From a bacterium (GTDB taxonomy: Bacteria > Margulisbacteria > Marinamargulisbacteria > JAAEMD01), in the NCBI GenBank assembly GCA_024225875.1, contig JAAEMD010000531.1:1-18043 (forward strand): a DNA stretch of 18,043 nucleotides. Direction: 5' to 3'. The notes under the pieces are model-generated. The model saw only the letters and a list, made by a program, of their open reading frames with translations, did not search any database and was not told the origin of the DNA. Below, piece by piece: positions 1 through 8,897 of the stretch; positions within the stretch are counted from its first letter, which is position 1; every line of letters starts with the position of its first letter. A program made the position numbers and the translations under genes.

Positions 1-152
1 TAAATCTGTTGATGACCTTAAAAAATCGCTCCGTTCTTTTATGAACTCTATTCAAAAATCCCCAAAAAAGGTTTCTAATTATTTTAAAAAAGCAGAGCTT
101 AAATATATTGCCTTAGCTGTTTGATTGAATGTTAACTATTTCCAGGTCGGGG
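1..152 (+). mobile_element. Right end of an IS630-like insertion sequence (truncated by window edge)
   Basis: The stretch contains the C-terminal end of a DDE transposase and about 28 bp after its stop codon. From position 154 the sequence reads as the interior of a methyltransferase gene that lacks its N-terminal half. I place the right boundary near the TA at 153-154, because IS630 elements duplicate a TA target and methyltransferase-like residues begin directly after it. The exact boundary and the terminal inverted repeat cannot be verified, because the left end lies outside the window. Confidence 0.5.
2..124 (+). pseudogene. IS630-like transposase, C-terminal 40 residues (partial at window edge)
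   Basis: An open frame enters from the left edge and ends at TGA 122-124. It has the pattern typical of the IS630/DDE_3 C-terminus: a 'SVDDLKKSLRSFM' helix followed by 'SPKKVSNYF'. In the family, a region like 'sleeLk.al..Ff..l...PerV..L' ends the protein. The catalytic DDE residues lie upstream and are not visible, so it cannot be told whether the gene is intact. The family call rests on a short stretch and could be wrong, although a transposase tail fits the broken gene that follows. Confidence 0.5.
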
Positions 153-609
153 TAATATATACAAAGATTTTCTAGAAAATGTTAATTTCACTAAAAAATA
201 TGATGTTGTAACAGCATATGCAATAATTGAACATCTATCTAATCCTCATAAATTTCTAAGCAAATTAAAAGATATTGTCAAAGAAAATGGAGTTCTCGTC
301 ATAATGATTCCTGCACATCAGTGTATCAAAGAAAAAATATTAACTTTTATAAATTATAGATGGCATATGTATTGTCCTCCCCAACATCTGAATTTTTATT
401 CAAAACAATTTTTAGACTCTTATCTGTCAGACAATGGCTTCAAATTTAATAAAAGATTCTATACATCAGGAGGAATGTTTAATCCTTTTTCCTGGCAAAA
501 GCAGTTAAACAGAGTTTTTTCCAGACTTATGCATGAATACGATAAAAGATTTTTGAATAAAATTGCTATATTCGATCATATGTACAACTATTATAAAAAA
601 ATCAACTAA
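136..609 (+). pseudogene. SAM-dependent methyltransferase remnant, 5' end lost at the IS junction
   Basis: The frame is open from 136 to the TAA at 607-609. It reads as the second half of a class I methyltransferase of the Methyltransf_11/23 type often found in polysaccharide clusters. 'YDVVTAYAIIEHLSNP' is the motif after beta-strand 4. 'VKENGVLVIMIP' is the beta-5 region. The segment 'CPPQHLNFYSKQFLDSYL' is the typical late motif that precedes the last strands. The N-terminal SAM-binding glycine motif (DxGxGxG) is absent. In its place upstream is a transposase tail and a stop codon, so the gene was cut by insertion or recombination. An ATG at 304 could start a 101-aa fragment, but this would lack the cofactor site. 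It is probably non-functional. Confidence 0.65.
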
Positions 610-868
610 GCCTGAATTTAAAGAGAAATCATAATGAATAATTGTATTTTAACAACAGTAACTTCTATAGTGTGTTAAACTGTTAGTATCTATTTAAAAT
701 AGAAGAAGCTGTGTCCAGAACAGCAGTCCGATATTATAACTGGTGGCAAAGCAAAAATTAAAATTTAAGTTAACTCAAAATCAGATTGCGGCCTATAAAC
801 AGAGAAACAAAAAAATAGAGATCTGACCTGAGCTTTATAGTGAAAGTTTATATTTTAAGAGTAGCGAT
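610..868 (+). other. Intergenic region with possible decayed gene fragment
   Basis: No intact gene is visible. Two short reading frames overlap in succession. One (687-761) includes 'EEAVSRTAVRYYNWW' and the next, one frame over, includes 'LTQNQIAAYKQRNKKIEI' and ends at TGA 824-826. Read together with a frameshift near 740 they resemble a single helix-turn-helix-like coding remnant, perhaps from a transposase. This is a weak call on composition alone. The last 15 bp hold a poor ribosome-binding site for the gene at 869. Confidence 0.25.
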
Positions 869-1612
869 ATGAAAATATATTTTTTAGGAACAAATGGCTG
901 GTATGATACAAAGACAGGAAATACGCTTTGTATATTATTAGAGACCAGTAACTACTACATTATTCTTGATGCCGGCAATGGTATACATAAATTAAATCAA
1001 TATATAACTATAGATAAACCGGTTTATCTATTTATCAGCCATTTTCATTTAGATCATATTATTGGCTTGAACACATTGTGTTTACTTAATTTCAATAACG
1101 GCCTTGTTATATTTGGCCCTGAAGATATTAAAAAAAATCTAAACCATTTTCTCAGAAGACCATTCACAACGCCCATATCAAAACTACCCTGGCCTGTAGA
1201 GATTCTTGAAGTACCGTCCCAGTCAGATAAGTTGCCTTTCTCCTGTGATTTCCTGCCATTAGAACATTCCATTTATACGTTAGGACTCAGGGTTATGCAG
1301 GACAATAAAGTATTATCCTTTTGTACTGATACAGTTTTTTGCAGTAATGCTGTTAAATTATCAAAAAATGCTGATCTACTGATAACAGAATGCTTTTTTA
1401 AGCCTGGACAAATCAATGAAAATTATATGCATCTTAACCCTGAGTCAGCAGCAAGAATGGCTCTGGAATCAAATGCTGCAAAACTTGCTTTAGTCCATTT
1501 TAATCCCCTTAACTATCCGTCATTAGATAAAAGGCACGAAGCTTTAAATGCTGCAAAAGCAATTTTTGAAAATACTGTTTGCGGATTTGATGATATGAGT
1601 ATCGATTTATAA
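869..1612 (+). CDS. Metallo-beta-lactamase-fold hydrolase, RNase Z-like
   Basis: The 247-aa protein has the metal-binding set of this fold: H58-x-H60-x-D62-H63 in 'SHFHLDHIIGL', H133, D154 in 'FCTDT', H188 in 'MHLNP' and H210 near the C-terminus. The N-terminal 'KIYFLGTNGWYDTKTGNT' resembles the opening strand of RNase Z/ElaC-type enzymes. Those enzymes cleave the tRNA 3' trailer, but many close relatives act on other phosphodiesters or are uncharacterised. It is shorter than typical RNase Z (about 300 aa) and I see no clear exosite arm, so tRNA processing should not be assumed. There is no signal peptide, so it is probably cytoplasmic. The start is the ATG at 869, seven bases after a weak AAGAG. 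It stands alone between the debris to its left and the convergent exopolysaccharide operon to its right. Confidence 0.8.
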   Translation: MKIYFLGTNGWYDTKTGNTLCILLETSNYYIILDAGNGIHKLNQYITIDKPVYLFISHFHLDHIIGLNTLCLLNFNNGLVIFGPEDIKKNLNHFLRRPFTTPISKLPWPVEILEVPSQSDKLPFSCDFLPLEHSIYTLGLRVMQDNKVLSFCTDTVFCSNAVKLSKNADLLITECFFKPGQINENYMHLNPESAARMALESNAAKLALVHFNPLNYPSLDKRHEALNAAKAIFENTVCGFDDMSIDL

Positions 1613-1739
1613 AATCTATAATTAAGTACCTGATAAAAAACAGTTTTTTTATTATTAGTAAATATAATTATCTTATCATTTTCTGTTGCAGACTTTAGTT
1701 ATCATATAGTTATAAAAAGTTAAAATAAATTTTATATAC

Positions 1740-3860
1740 TCATAAACCTGCAATCACTATACTTGCCTCTGTTGTTTGAAGCATATCCCATAATTCCACA
1801 GGCCATTCCTTTCTGCCTTGAAGGGTTTCATATAAATATTCCAGCCCCTGAATATGACCCTTTTGTGCAGTTGCGGTTTTAACCGGTTCAAGTTGCAGGC
1901 CATATCCTTTCAAGGACTTGTAATCGTTCATTACTATCGTTTTTTCATCAAAATGCACTTCCATATATTCTTTGGGGAAATTTCTGGACCCTACTGAAAA
2001 ATATTCAATTGTACAAACAGACCCATCTTCATATTTCAGCACAAAAGACTTGTTATCGGCAGAGCTGAATTTTGTATTTTGAGTATCCAGAGATTCACAG
2101 GTTACAGATTTTATTTTCCCACCAGCAAAAAAGGTCATTAAATCAATAATATGGCAGGCTTCACCAATTATCCTGCCACCGGCATCATGTACCCAGTTAC
2201 CAGAATCAATATAGCCAGCGTTCATTCTATAATGTATAAACAAGGGTCCGACTCTATTATCAGTATACTTTTTTATTTCCCTGGCATATATACTAAATCG
2301 TCTATTAAATCCAGTAAACAAAACAGGCTTTAAGCCGTCACCGCTATAAAACTCTCTGATAGCAGCTGTCTCATCTCTGGAAACAGCCAGTGGTTTTTCA
2401 ACAAATACATGCTTACCGGCTTCAAGAGCCTTAAGAACCAGTTCTGCATGACTGTCATGTCTTGTACAAATCAAAATAAGATCTATATTATCGTCCTTTA
2501 TAATATCCTGATAACTGGTGGTCGAATATTCAGCGCCACTTTTCTCTGCCACAAACCTGGCCTTAGCACCTGTTCTACTCATAACAGCCTTAAGCTGATA
2601 TTTATCAGATAGTTTTTTCAGGTTCGGCATATGCATCCCGACAGCAAAATTACCAGCACCAGCCAAAGCAACATTTATAACATTATTCTTTATCTCAATA
2701 TCATTTAACAGTATCTTTCTGTCTATATTAGACGGGACTTCAGGTTTCCCATAGTCAAGAATTACTGTTAACGGCCTTTTATCTTTATTCTTTAAAATAT
2801 TAAAGGCAGCCTCTGCCTGGTCTATCGAATAAACATTATCAATAAACTGTTCTAATTTTATGTTCTTCTCGTGTACCAGCCTCAAATATTCCTGCATATT
2901 TCTTCTTTCTGTCCACCTTACATAGGCATAAGGATAGTCAAACCCTTTATGTTCATACAATTCATCATATCTACCAGGACCATATGAGGTTGAAACCAGC
3001 ATATCCAGCTCCTTTAAGTAGATATCGTCCCTTTTGATTTCCATACCAGAAACCCCGACTAATACTACCCGGCCCTTTTTTCTACACATCTTAAAAGCCT
3101 GTGACAACGGCTCACTTGCGGAAGTTTCGGCTGTAAAAAGAACAGCATCTGCCCCAAATCCTGATGTATAGTTATATACTCTGCCTGTAATATCTTCTTT
3201 TAAAGGATTAAGCGTTATATCTGCACCAGAAAATTTTGCCAGATCCAGCCTTTTATCATCAATATCAACAGCTAAAACTCTGATACCGGCCAGCTTCAAC
3301 AACTGAACAGTAATTAACCCAATCATCCCACACCCAAAAACAACACCATATTCACCTAACTTTAAATCAGTCCTTCTTACCCCATGCAAAGCAATACTGC
3401 CTAATGCCACAGTAGAAGCTGCTTTCATATTTGAATCAGGTTTGATTTTAACTACCAGATTTTCCGGAACATCAACAAACTCAGCATGGTTAGCAAGGCC
3501 AGCACCTGCTGCTGCTACACAATCTCCTGGACTATAGCCATTAACTCCATCACCGGCAGCAATAACAATCCCGGAAATTGAATATCCTGCAGGTGAGGTA
3601 TGCTCTTTAACAGATTTTATTGTATCAAGAGTTTTTCTAACTCCATCACTTTTTAACATATTAATGATTTTCAAAAAATTTTCCGGCTTATCAACTGCCT
3701 TTTTAATTAATGATTTACCGCTATCCTTAACAAAAGCAAGCTCAGTACCAGTTGATATACAGCTGTTAACTACTTTTATTAGCAGGGCTCCTTTTGAGAC
3801 TCCGGGCACGGATACTTCACTGGTAAAAACACGCCCCTTTTTAACAAAGAGCTGCCTCAT
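1740..3860 (-). CDS. Bi-domain oxidoreductase: MDR-type dehydrogenase fused to Gfo/Idh/MocA dehydrogenase
   Basis: This 706-aa protein joins two nucleotide-dependent dehydrogenases. Residues 1-370 are a medium-chain (alcohol/sorbitol type) dehydrogenase. Its Rossmann motif is GCGMIGL at 176-182, followed by an acidic residue near 199-201 that favours NAD. Residues about 392-706 are a Gfo/Idh/MocA domain with GAGNFA at 401-406, the conserved EKP at 488-490 and 'GGRIIGEACHIIDL' at 561-574. This architecture recurs in O-antigen and exopolysaccharide clusters, where it is thought to act on nucleotide-linked or polymer sugars; its substrate is unknown to me. It is the last gene of the export operon. 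Its ATG overlaps the ugd stop by one base (TAATG), which implies translational coupling. Both domains look complete. Confidence 0.88.
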   Translation of the reverse strand: MRQLFVKKGRVFTSEVSVPGVSKGALLIKVVNSCISTGTELAFVKDSGKSLIKKAVDKPENFLKIINMLKSDGVRKTLDTIKSVKEHTSPAGYSISGIVIAAGDGVNGYSPGDCVAAAGAGLANHAEFVDVPENLVVKIKPDSNMKAASTVALGSIALHGVRRTDLKLGEYGVVFGCGMIGLITVQLLKLAGIRVLAVDIDDKRLDLAKFSGADITLNPLKEDITGRVYNYTSGFGADAVLFTAETSASEPLSQAFKMCRKKGRVVLVGVSGMEIKRDDIYLKELDMLVSTSYGPGRYDELYEHKGFDYPYAYVRWTERRNMQEYLRLVHEKNIKLEQFIDNVYSIDQAEAAFNILKNKDKRPLTVILDYGKPEVPSNIDRKILLNDIEIKNNVINVALAGAGNFAVGMHMPNLKKLSDKYQLKAVMSRTGAKARFVAEKSGAEYSTTSYQDIIKDDNIDLILICTRHDSHAELVLKALEAGKHVFVEKPLAVSRDETAAIREFYSGDGLKPVLFTGFNRRFSIYAREIKKYTDNRVGPLFIHYRMNAGYIDSGNWVHDAGGRIIGEACHIIDLMTFFAGGKIKSVTCESLDTQNTKFSSADNKSFVLKYEDGSVCTIEYFSVGSRNFPKEYMEVHFDEKTIVMNDYKSLKGYGLQLEPVKTATAQKGHIQGLEYLYETLQGRKEWPVELWDMLQTTEASIVIAGL

Positions 3861-5188
3861 TATCTTCCCATTCCGTAGTACTCAAACCCCAGGTCTTTTA
3901 CTTTTTGTGGATCATATACGTTTCTGGCATCAACTATAACAGGCTGCTTTAATTTCTTTTTTAATTCAATCAAATTGATATCCCTGAAGTCATTCCATTC
4001 CGTGATAATAATCATAGCATCCACACCTTCCAGTACATCATCTATATTTACGGCAAAATAAATACTGTCCCCTAAAATGAGCCTGGCATTTTCCATTGCC
4101 TCAGGATCAAAGGCTTTTATCGATGCACCCATTTGTATAAGCTCTTTAATAATCGTTAGTGAAGGAGCCTCTCTTATATCATCAGTATTAGGCTTGAATG
4201 CCAGCCCTAAAATACCAAATGTTAATTGTGAAAGATCTGAACCAAAGATCTCTTTAATCTTATTAGACACTACACTCTTCTGATATGCATTAACCTCTTC
4301 AACTGCTTTGACGATTTTCAGATCATAACCAGCATTCTTAGCTATATTAATCAAAGCATGCGTATCTTTTGGAAAACAGGAACCTCCATAACCAGGTCCT
4401 GGATGCAAAAAATATCTACCTATACGATTATCTTTGCCCATACCCCTGGCTACAACATGTACATCTGCACCAACCCTGTCACATATATTTGCCATCTCAT
4501 TTATAAACGATATTTTGGTAGCTAAAAAAGCATTAGATGCATACTTTATAAGCTCTGCCGTTTCCATATTAGATGTAATAAATGGTGTTTCAATTAAATA
4601 TAATGGACGATACAGCTCTTTAAGTTTATCAATTGCTTTTTGACAATCGCCACCAATCACAACCCTGTCAGGACGGAAAAAATCATTTATTGCCGATCCT
4701 TCTCTTAAAAACTCCGGGTTTGATACAACTGCAAAATATTCATCTGATACACCTTTATCATTTATTATCTGCTGCACCATCTTTCCCATACCTACAGGAA
4801 CAGTACTCTTATTAATTACCACTTTATACTTTCTGCAGACAGCATCTTCTTTCAGCATCTGCTCTGCAATAGTACTGGCTACAGAAACTACATTATCTGT
4901 ATCAGCTTCCCCATTTTCCCCTGGCGGGGTCCCTACAGCAATAAATATGATATCAGCATCTAATACAGCTTTTGTGCAATCCGTTGTAAAAAATAACCGG
5001 CCGGCAGCCATGTTCTTTTTTATCAGGCTCTCCAGACCAGGCTCATAAACAGGGATCTTACCTTGATTTAGATTTGCTACTTTTTCCTCTAGATTATCTA
5101 TACAATAAACTGTATTACCAAAGTCAGCGATACAAACACCAGTAACTAACCCTACATACCCAGCCCCAAATACCACAACCTTCATCAT
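3860..5188 (-). CDS. ugd: UDP-glucose 6-dehydrogenase
   Basis: The 442-aa protein oxidises UDP-glucose to UDP-glucuronate in two NAD-dependent steps, which supplies an acidic sugar for capsule or exopolysaccharide. The NAD site is GAGYVGL at residues 8-14. 'AVGTPPGENGEADT' follows at about 84-97. 'NPEFLREGSA' at 157-166 carries the conserved glutamate, and GGSCFPKD at 268-275 carries the catalytic cysteine C271. The C-terminal UDP-binding domain includes 'GLAFKPNTDDIREAPS'. Length and motifs match the UDP-glucose/GDP-mannose dehydrogenase family, and UDP-glucose is the most likely substrate. Two ATGs stand in tandem; the first (5188) is preceded by AAGGGA with 8-nt spacing. It lies 29 bp after the Wzz-like gene and overlaps the next gene by one base. 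Confidence 0.94.
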   Translation of the reverse strand: MMKVVVFGAGYVGLVTGVCIADFGNTVYCIDNLEEKVANLNQGKIPVYEPGLESLIKKNMAAGRLFFTTDCTKAVLDADIIFIAVGTPPGENGEADTDNVVSVASTIAEQMLKEDAVCRKYKVVINKSTVPVGMGKMVQQIINDKGVSDEYFAVVSNPEFLREGSAINDFFRPDRVVIGGDCQKAIDKLKELYRPLYLIETPFITSNMETAELIKYASNAFLATKISFINEMANICDRVGADVHVVARGMGKDNRIGRYFLHPGPGYGGSCFPKDTHALINIAKNAGYDLKIVKAVEEVNAYQKSVVSNKIKEIFGSDLSQLTFGILGLAFKPNTDDIREAPSLTIIKELIQMGASIKAFDPEAMENARLILGDSIYFAVNIDDVLEGVDAMIIITEWNDFRDINLIELKKKLKQPVIVDARNVYDPQKVKDLGFEYYGMGR

Positions 5189-5217
5189 TGATGTTGTCCC
5201 TTATATATAAAAAATAT

Positions 5218-5883
5218 TTAACTGTTAAATTGAATTTTCCTTATAAAATCATAGATAAAAATACTCAACACGCTAAAAAAAACAGCTCCAGCAAACACAA
5301 CTACAAAATTAAATTTCTTCTTTGGATCCGAAGGATATTCAGGATATACAGGAAGATCTAAAACTGTAATAATATTTTTTTGTGCCGTAATCTCCAGTTC
5401 CTTATTAAACCAGTTAAGGTTCTCTAAATATCTTTCTACTACCTTTAAGGCTATCTCCTGGTCCGTATTTTTATATTGTAAAATAAAAATTCCATTAATA
5501 TTCTTCTTAACACTTAGATACTCACCAAGTTTCAAGGTTGCTTCAATATCAACTTTCCTGTCCTTGTACATAACTAACATCTCTTCAGTAATTCTATCTT
5601 TCATTCGCTGGCTTTCAAGTAAAGAAATCACATACTGGTCGATATTTGACGGTATCTTAACCCCCATAAGCCTGGCATACCCCATAAAAGATCCGCCAGA
5701 ACCACCCGTATCCAGGGGAACAAAAAAAGTACTGCTAACACTATATTGTTCAGAAACAACTTCATTATAAACAGCACAGCAAATCAAACTAACAGCAACA
5801 AATACTGCAATAATAATTTTATATCGAAATATAGTTTTTATATAATATATATAATCTATCTCATCATTTAATATATCTGCCAT
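5218..5883 (-). CDS. Wzz-type polysaccharide chain-length/co-polymerase protein
   Basis: This inner-membrane protein of about 221 aa should set chain length or couple polymerisation to export. It has a membrane segment near the N-terminus ('IIIAVFVAVSLICCAVY') and a periplasmic domain. A second membrane segment near the C-terminus ('VVVFAGAVFFSVLSIFIY') follows the proline-rich 'PVYPEYPSDPKKK' that is diagnostic of Wzz proteins. It ends just after the second helix and has no tyrosine-kinase (Wzc/BY-kinase) domain. Start choice: ATG 5883 leaves a 10-bp gap from the upstream stop and has an AAGG 8 nt before it. A GTG at 5904 (seven more residues, 11-bp overlap with the SLBB gene, GAGG seven bases upstream) is almost equally plausible. 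Confidence 0.88.
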   Translation of the reverse strand: MADILNDEIDYIYYIKTIFRYKIIIAVFVAVSLICCAVYNEVVSEQYSVSSTFFVPLDTGGSGGSFMGYARLMGVKIPSNIDQYVISLLESQRMKDRITEEMLVMYKDRKVDIEATLKLGEYLSVKKNINGIFILQYKNTDQEIALKVVERYLENLNWFNKELEITAQKNIITVLDLPVYPEYPSDPKKKFNFVVVFAGAVFFSVLSIFIYDFIRKIQFNS

Positions 5884-5893
5884 TTTATCTACC

Positions 5894-8524
5894 TTAAAAT
5901 CCACCCAGCATCCTCAATGTTCCTAATGTATTGGCTACACTTGTAACAACCTTGGAAATAACATCCACCCAGTCAATATAAATTTCTATCTTTTCAGGTA
6001 TATATATCACATCTCCCAAGCCTATGTTACCATCATTACAGTAAATATATCCACTGGGCTTTATTATATATATTTTACTTTTATCAGCATAGTCGTTAAA
6101 TCCACCCACCTGATTTATATAGTAACCAGCTTCCTTATCAGGAAGATAGGCTATGGCGGAATTTTGCTGTACAGCTCCAATAATATGAACCGAAGACGGT
6201 ATCTCAGGAACTACCAGACTATCACCATCTTTTAAGTAAAAGTCATCTTTACCTGCCTTAAATTCATTTAAATCAGTTAAGTTAATAATTACTCTTCCGG
6301 AACTCTCTTGAACCTTTTCCTGCAAAAAAGCTAATACAGCACCTGCGCTACTGCTAACAACTCCCATACGAGCCTGTTCATAAATTATTCTCTGCTTTTC
6401 TTCTTCCAGGGTTCTTTGCTGACCCAGCGCCTGCCTGCTTTTAACTGACTTTCTTTTAAAAACAGCACCCTTTAAAAAAGCCCTGTCCGTAAAACCTCCA
6501 GCCCTTTTAAGTACATCACTTAAACGCTCATCTTCTCTAATAATATAGGTCCCCGGATATTTTACCTGTCCTTTAATACTTATTTTATTTTCTTTAATAA
6601 ACTTAACATCAGTTCTTACAAAAATATGATCCTGATTTTTCAGCATTATATTCTCTTGTGATTCCGGGTTCTGTATAATACTAATCAAATCTATCTGAAA
6701 GGTATCATCCTTACCAAATACATTTTTTCTAAAAAGTTCTGCTTTGTTTAATTCTGCAAAACTTTGAATACCAGCCATAAATATCAGATCTGAAACTTTC
6801 ATATTTTTTAACAGCTTATGTCTGCCTGAATTTTTAACAGCGCCAGTTATACTGACATACTCTAAACCATTAACTTCAACATCCGAATAAAATCTTATAA
6901 TATCTCTATCTTTCAGTTTAGTTTGCCGGCCTGTTTTCGTATTATAATCAACATAAATAAACGATCTCTTTTTATCTGAAATATATCTATATATATCCAC
7001 TTTATTTTTATATGCATCCGGCTTCAGCCCGTCTGATACATTCACCAGATCAGATATAGTCATTCCATATTTATAGGCGTATTGACCAGGCCTGAAAACA
7101 CGCCCTTCTATTTCAACCAGTTTTGTTTCGTCTTTTAAGATCTGATAAACCTTCAAGCTATCGCCATTTTGCAACCTGTTATTTTTTAATTTACCCTGTA
7201 AAGCCTTGAAGCTTTTATCCGCAAGATCAATAACTTCTCTCTTATTACCACCATTTATTCTTTTAAGTTGAATTCTTTTCAAATAAGCATGCGATGAAAA
7301 ACCGCCTGCAAGAGCCACTATGCCATCATAGATAGATGTTTCTGGCAAAACCTCAAATATAGCTTCTTTTTTAACCATACCGGAGATTTTCACGACATCC
7401 CCGACAGGAGGAACAAAAATGGTGTCAAATGCCTTTAAGGAGGGATCCTGGTACCTGTCACCTTTTAATAAGTAGCTGTACAAATCAATTGTTTTGATTG
7501 TTCTGTTTTTTCTTTTTACAAGAATCTTCCTCATAGAACCCTGTTTCGTAGGGCCACCTGCTGCATATAAAGCCATAAAAGCAGTGGACAGTGCAGAAAT
7601 ATCATAGGCTCCGGGTTTTTGCACATCTCCTAAAACGAAAACTTTTACTGTTCTCAGCTGCCCCATAGTTACACTAAGCTCAAAATTAACATAAAATTTA
7701 CCCAGCGATGTTTTTAATATCCTTTTTACATTACCAAGTTTTTCACCTGCCAGGTAAACATTACCTATTTTAGGCATATATATTTTACCTTCTCTATCAA
7801 CAGTTACCTCTACTGTTTCATCAATTTTACCCCAGACCCTGACAATCAGGGTATCACCAGGTCCCAGTATATAGTCCGGACCAACAGGAACATCAAAAGT
7901 TAATAAAGCGTCTTCCACATCACTATCAAAGTCTCTCTCAAAAACATCATAACCGAACTGTCTGACAATATCCTTATACTCTTTTTTTAATTCATACCTC
8001 TCTTTTTTAATCTCATATTCTTCTTTTAAGATTTTCGCCCGTTCAACATTACCATCAATTTTCTCGTTATTTTCTTTCAATTCCTGTGCTTCAAGTTTAT
8101 TTTCACTCCAGCCAGCCCTCTTCTTTTTTTTATCTTTATCAGCAGCATCAATATCCACATCATCAGTAAAATTAACAGTGTATTTTTCCTGCTCTTTCTG
8201 ATCCATCTCAAAAAACAGCTTTTCAATAGACGAAATATTAAGCTCTTCTTCAATATCCATCATATTAAAAACATCTTGAGTGCCAGATTCAGCACCAGCT
8301 TGTTTTGTGATTGCCTGTGAATTTGTCCTGTAGTTTTTTTTCAGCTTACCATGACTAAGATTTCTACCGGTATTCTTAGCAGATGCGGCAGAAAGTACTT
8401 CCATAATATTTGACTCATTCAAGCCCGCAGCTTTTAACGGCTTTTCACTTAAAAAAGTGAAACCGCAAATAAAAATAGCTGTTAATGATAATATCTGTAA
8501 ATTTAATTTAACTGTTTTTTTCAT
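5894..8524 (-). CDS. Large SLBB-domain polysaccharide export protein (Wza-like)
   Basis: This 876-aa protein opens with a signal-peptide-like segment (KK then a hydrophobic stretch at about 9-25). No lipobox is obvious. Residues about 90-195 are highly charged and probably helical or coiled-coil (for example DKDKKKKR at 130-136). The Poly_export domain starts at about 216 ('DYILGPGDTLIVRVWG'). About six SLBB-type beta-grasp repeats follow, beginning near residues 292, 376, 468, 555, 647 and 777. The last 30 residues (846-876) form a possible amphipathic helix like the C-terminal membrane-spanning helix of Wza-type channels. The protein is much larger than E. coli Wza (about 380 aa) but matches multi-SLBB exporters of other phyla. 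It is the first gene of the operon and presumably forms the outer-membrane exit. Confidence 0.9.
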   Translation of the reverse strand: MKKTVKLNLQILSLTAIFICGFTFLSEKPLKAAGLNESNIMEVLSAASAKNTGRNLSHGKLKKNYRTNSQAITKQAGAESGTQDVFNMMDIEEELNISSIEKLFFEMDQKEQEKYTVNFTDDVDIDAADKDKKKKRAGWSENKLEAQELKENNEKIDGNVERAKILKEEYEIKKERYELKKEYKDIVRQFGYDVFERDFDSDVEDALLTFDVPVGPDYILGPGDTLIVRVWGKIDETVEVTVDREGKIYMPKIGNVYLAGEKLGNVKRILKTSLGKFYVNFELSVTMGQLRTVKVFVLGDVQKPGAYDISALSTAFMALYAAGGPTKQGSMRKILVKRKNRTIKTIDLYSYLLKGDRYQDPSLKAFDTIFVPPVGDVVKISGMVKKEAIFEVLPETSIYDGIVALAGGFSSHAYLKRIQLKRINGGNKREVIDLADKSFKALQGKLKNNRLQNGDSLKVYQILKDETKLVEIEGRVFRPGQYAYKYGMTISDLVNVSDGLKPDAYKNKVDIYRYISDKKRSFIYVDYNTKTGRQTKLKDRDIIRFYSDVEVNGLEYVSITGAVKNSGRHKLLKNMKVSDLIFMAGIQSFAELNKAELFRKNVFGKDDTFQIDLISIIQNPESQENIMLKNQDHIFVRTDVKFIKENKISIKGQVKYPGTYIIREDERLSDVLKRAGGFTDRAFLKGAVFKRKSVKSRQALGQQRTLEEEKQRIIYEQARMGVVSSSAGAVLAFLQEKVQESSGRVIINLTDLNEFKAGKDDFYLKDGDSLVVPEIPSSVHIIGAVQQNSAIAYLPDKEAGYYINQVGGFNDYADKSKIYIIKPSGYIYCNDGNIGLGDVIYIPEKIEIYIDWVDVISKVVTSVANTLGTLRMLGGF

Positions 8525-8771
8525 AATCTAATATCCGGTATCCGGCAAACTCCAGAAAATAAATTTAGCATAAACATATACCTTTTACAATCAGGAAGGA
8601 TTATTTTCCCGATGGTTTCCATAAATAAAAAAATAAGTTTCCAGTATCTATCCTGAATAAAGATATTCTACAGAAATACTGTTAGCTGACCAGCTGCCTG
8701 AGCAGCCGCCCTGTTAATTAATGACGTAAATATTTATATAACAATAAATATATTAACGCAACTGATACATC
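8525..8771 (-). promoter_or_regulatory. Leader region of the exopolysaccharide operon
   Basis: The region upstream of the SLBB start must hold the operon's promoter, but no strong consensus pair is visible. The best minus-strand candidate is a TATGCT-like -10 near 8570 with only a poor -35 about 16 bp upstream. A short direct repeat (atccggtatccgg) lies at about 8533-8545, and a small hairpin (GCTGC-CTGA-GCAGC) lies near 8694-8707. The SLBB gene has only a weak GGAT before its ATG. The function of these sites is not established. Confidence 0.3.
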
Positions 8772-8897
8772 ATAGCTGGTACAAATTGAACTGTCCGTTT
8801 AAATGGCTGAGTGCATGTGTACAGGCGTACATAAACGAAGTCATTTGAAAACTTTAAGTGTCGGAAGTGTCGGATATTTTATTTTGGAACAGCTATA
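8772..8897 (+). repeat. Palindromic TA-flanked repeat element, copy 1
   Basis: The element begins ATAGCTGGTACAAATTGAA and ends CAGCTATA. Its two arms are imperfect inverted repeats: TAGCTG...TGTCCG on the left against the reverse complement of the right end. An inner pair, AAATGGCT / AGTCATTTG, surrounds a central loop that differs from copy 2 and itself contains TGTAC-AGGC-GTACA. TA flanks GCTG...CAGC on both sides. The right arm carries a 9-bp tandem duplication, AAGTGTCGG at 8856-8864 and 8865-8873, that is absent from copy 2. No transposase is encoded. It sits between the export-operon leader and the terminator at 8979. The short open frame crossing it is not a believable gene. Confidence 0.8.

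Noticed and set aside
108..135. Resemblance of TTAGCTGTTTGATTGAATG at the IS right end to the repeat arm TAGCTGGTACAAATTGAAT
   Set aside because: Alignment needs a 2-base gap, the first part lies within the transposase coding sequence, and it points outward rather than inward. Chance similarity is more likely than a shared terminal repeat.
1625..1650. Possible terminator between the convergent MBL and bi-domain genes (A6-CAG-T7)
   Set aside because: The hairpin is made only of A-T pairs around a three-base loop, which is too weak to call an intrinsic terminator.
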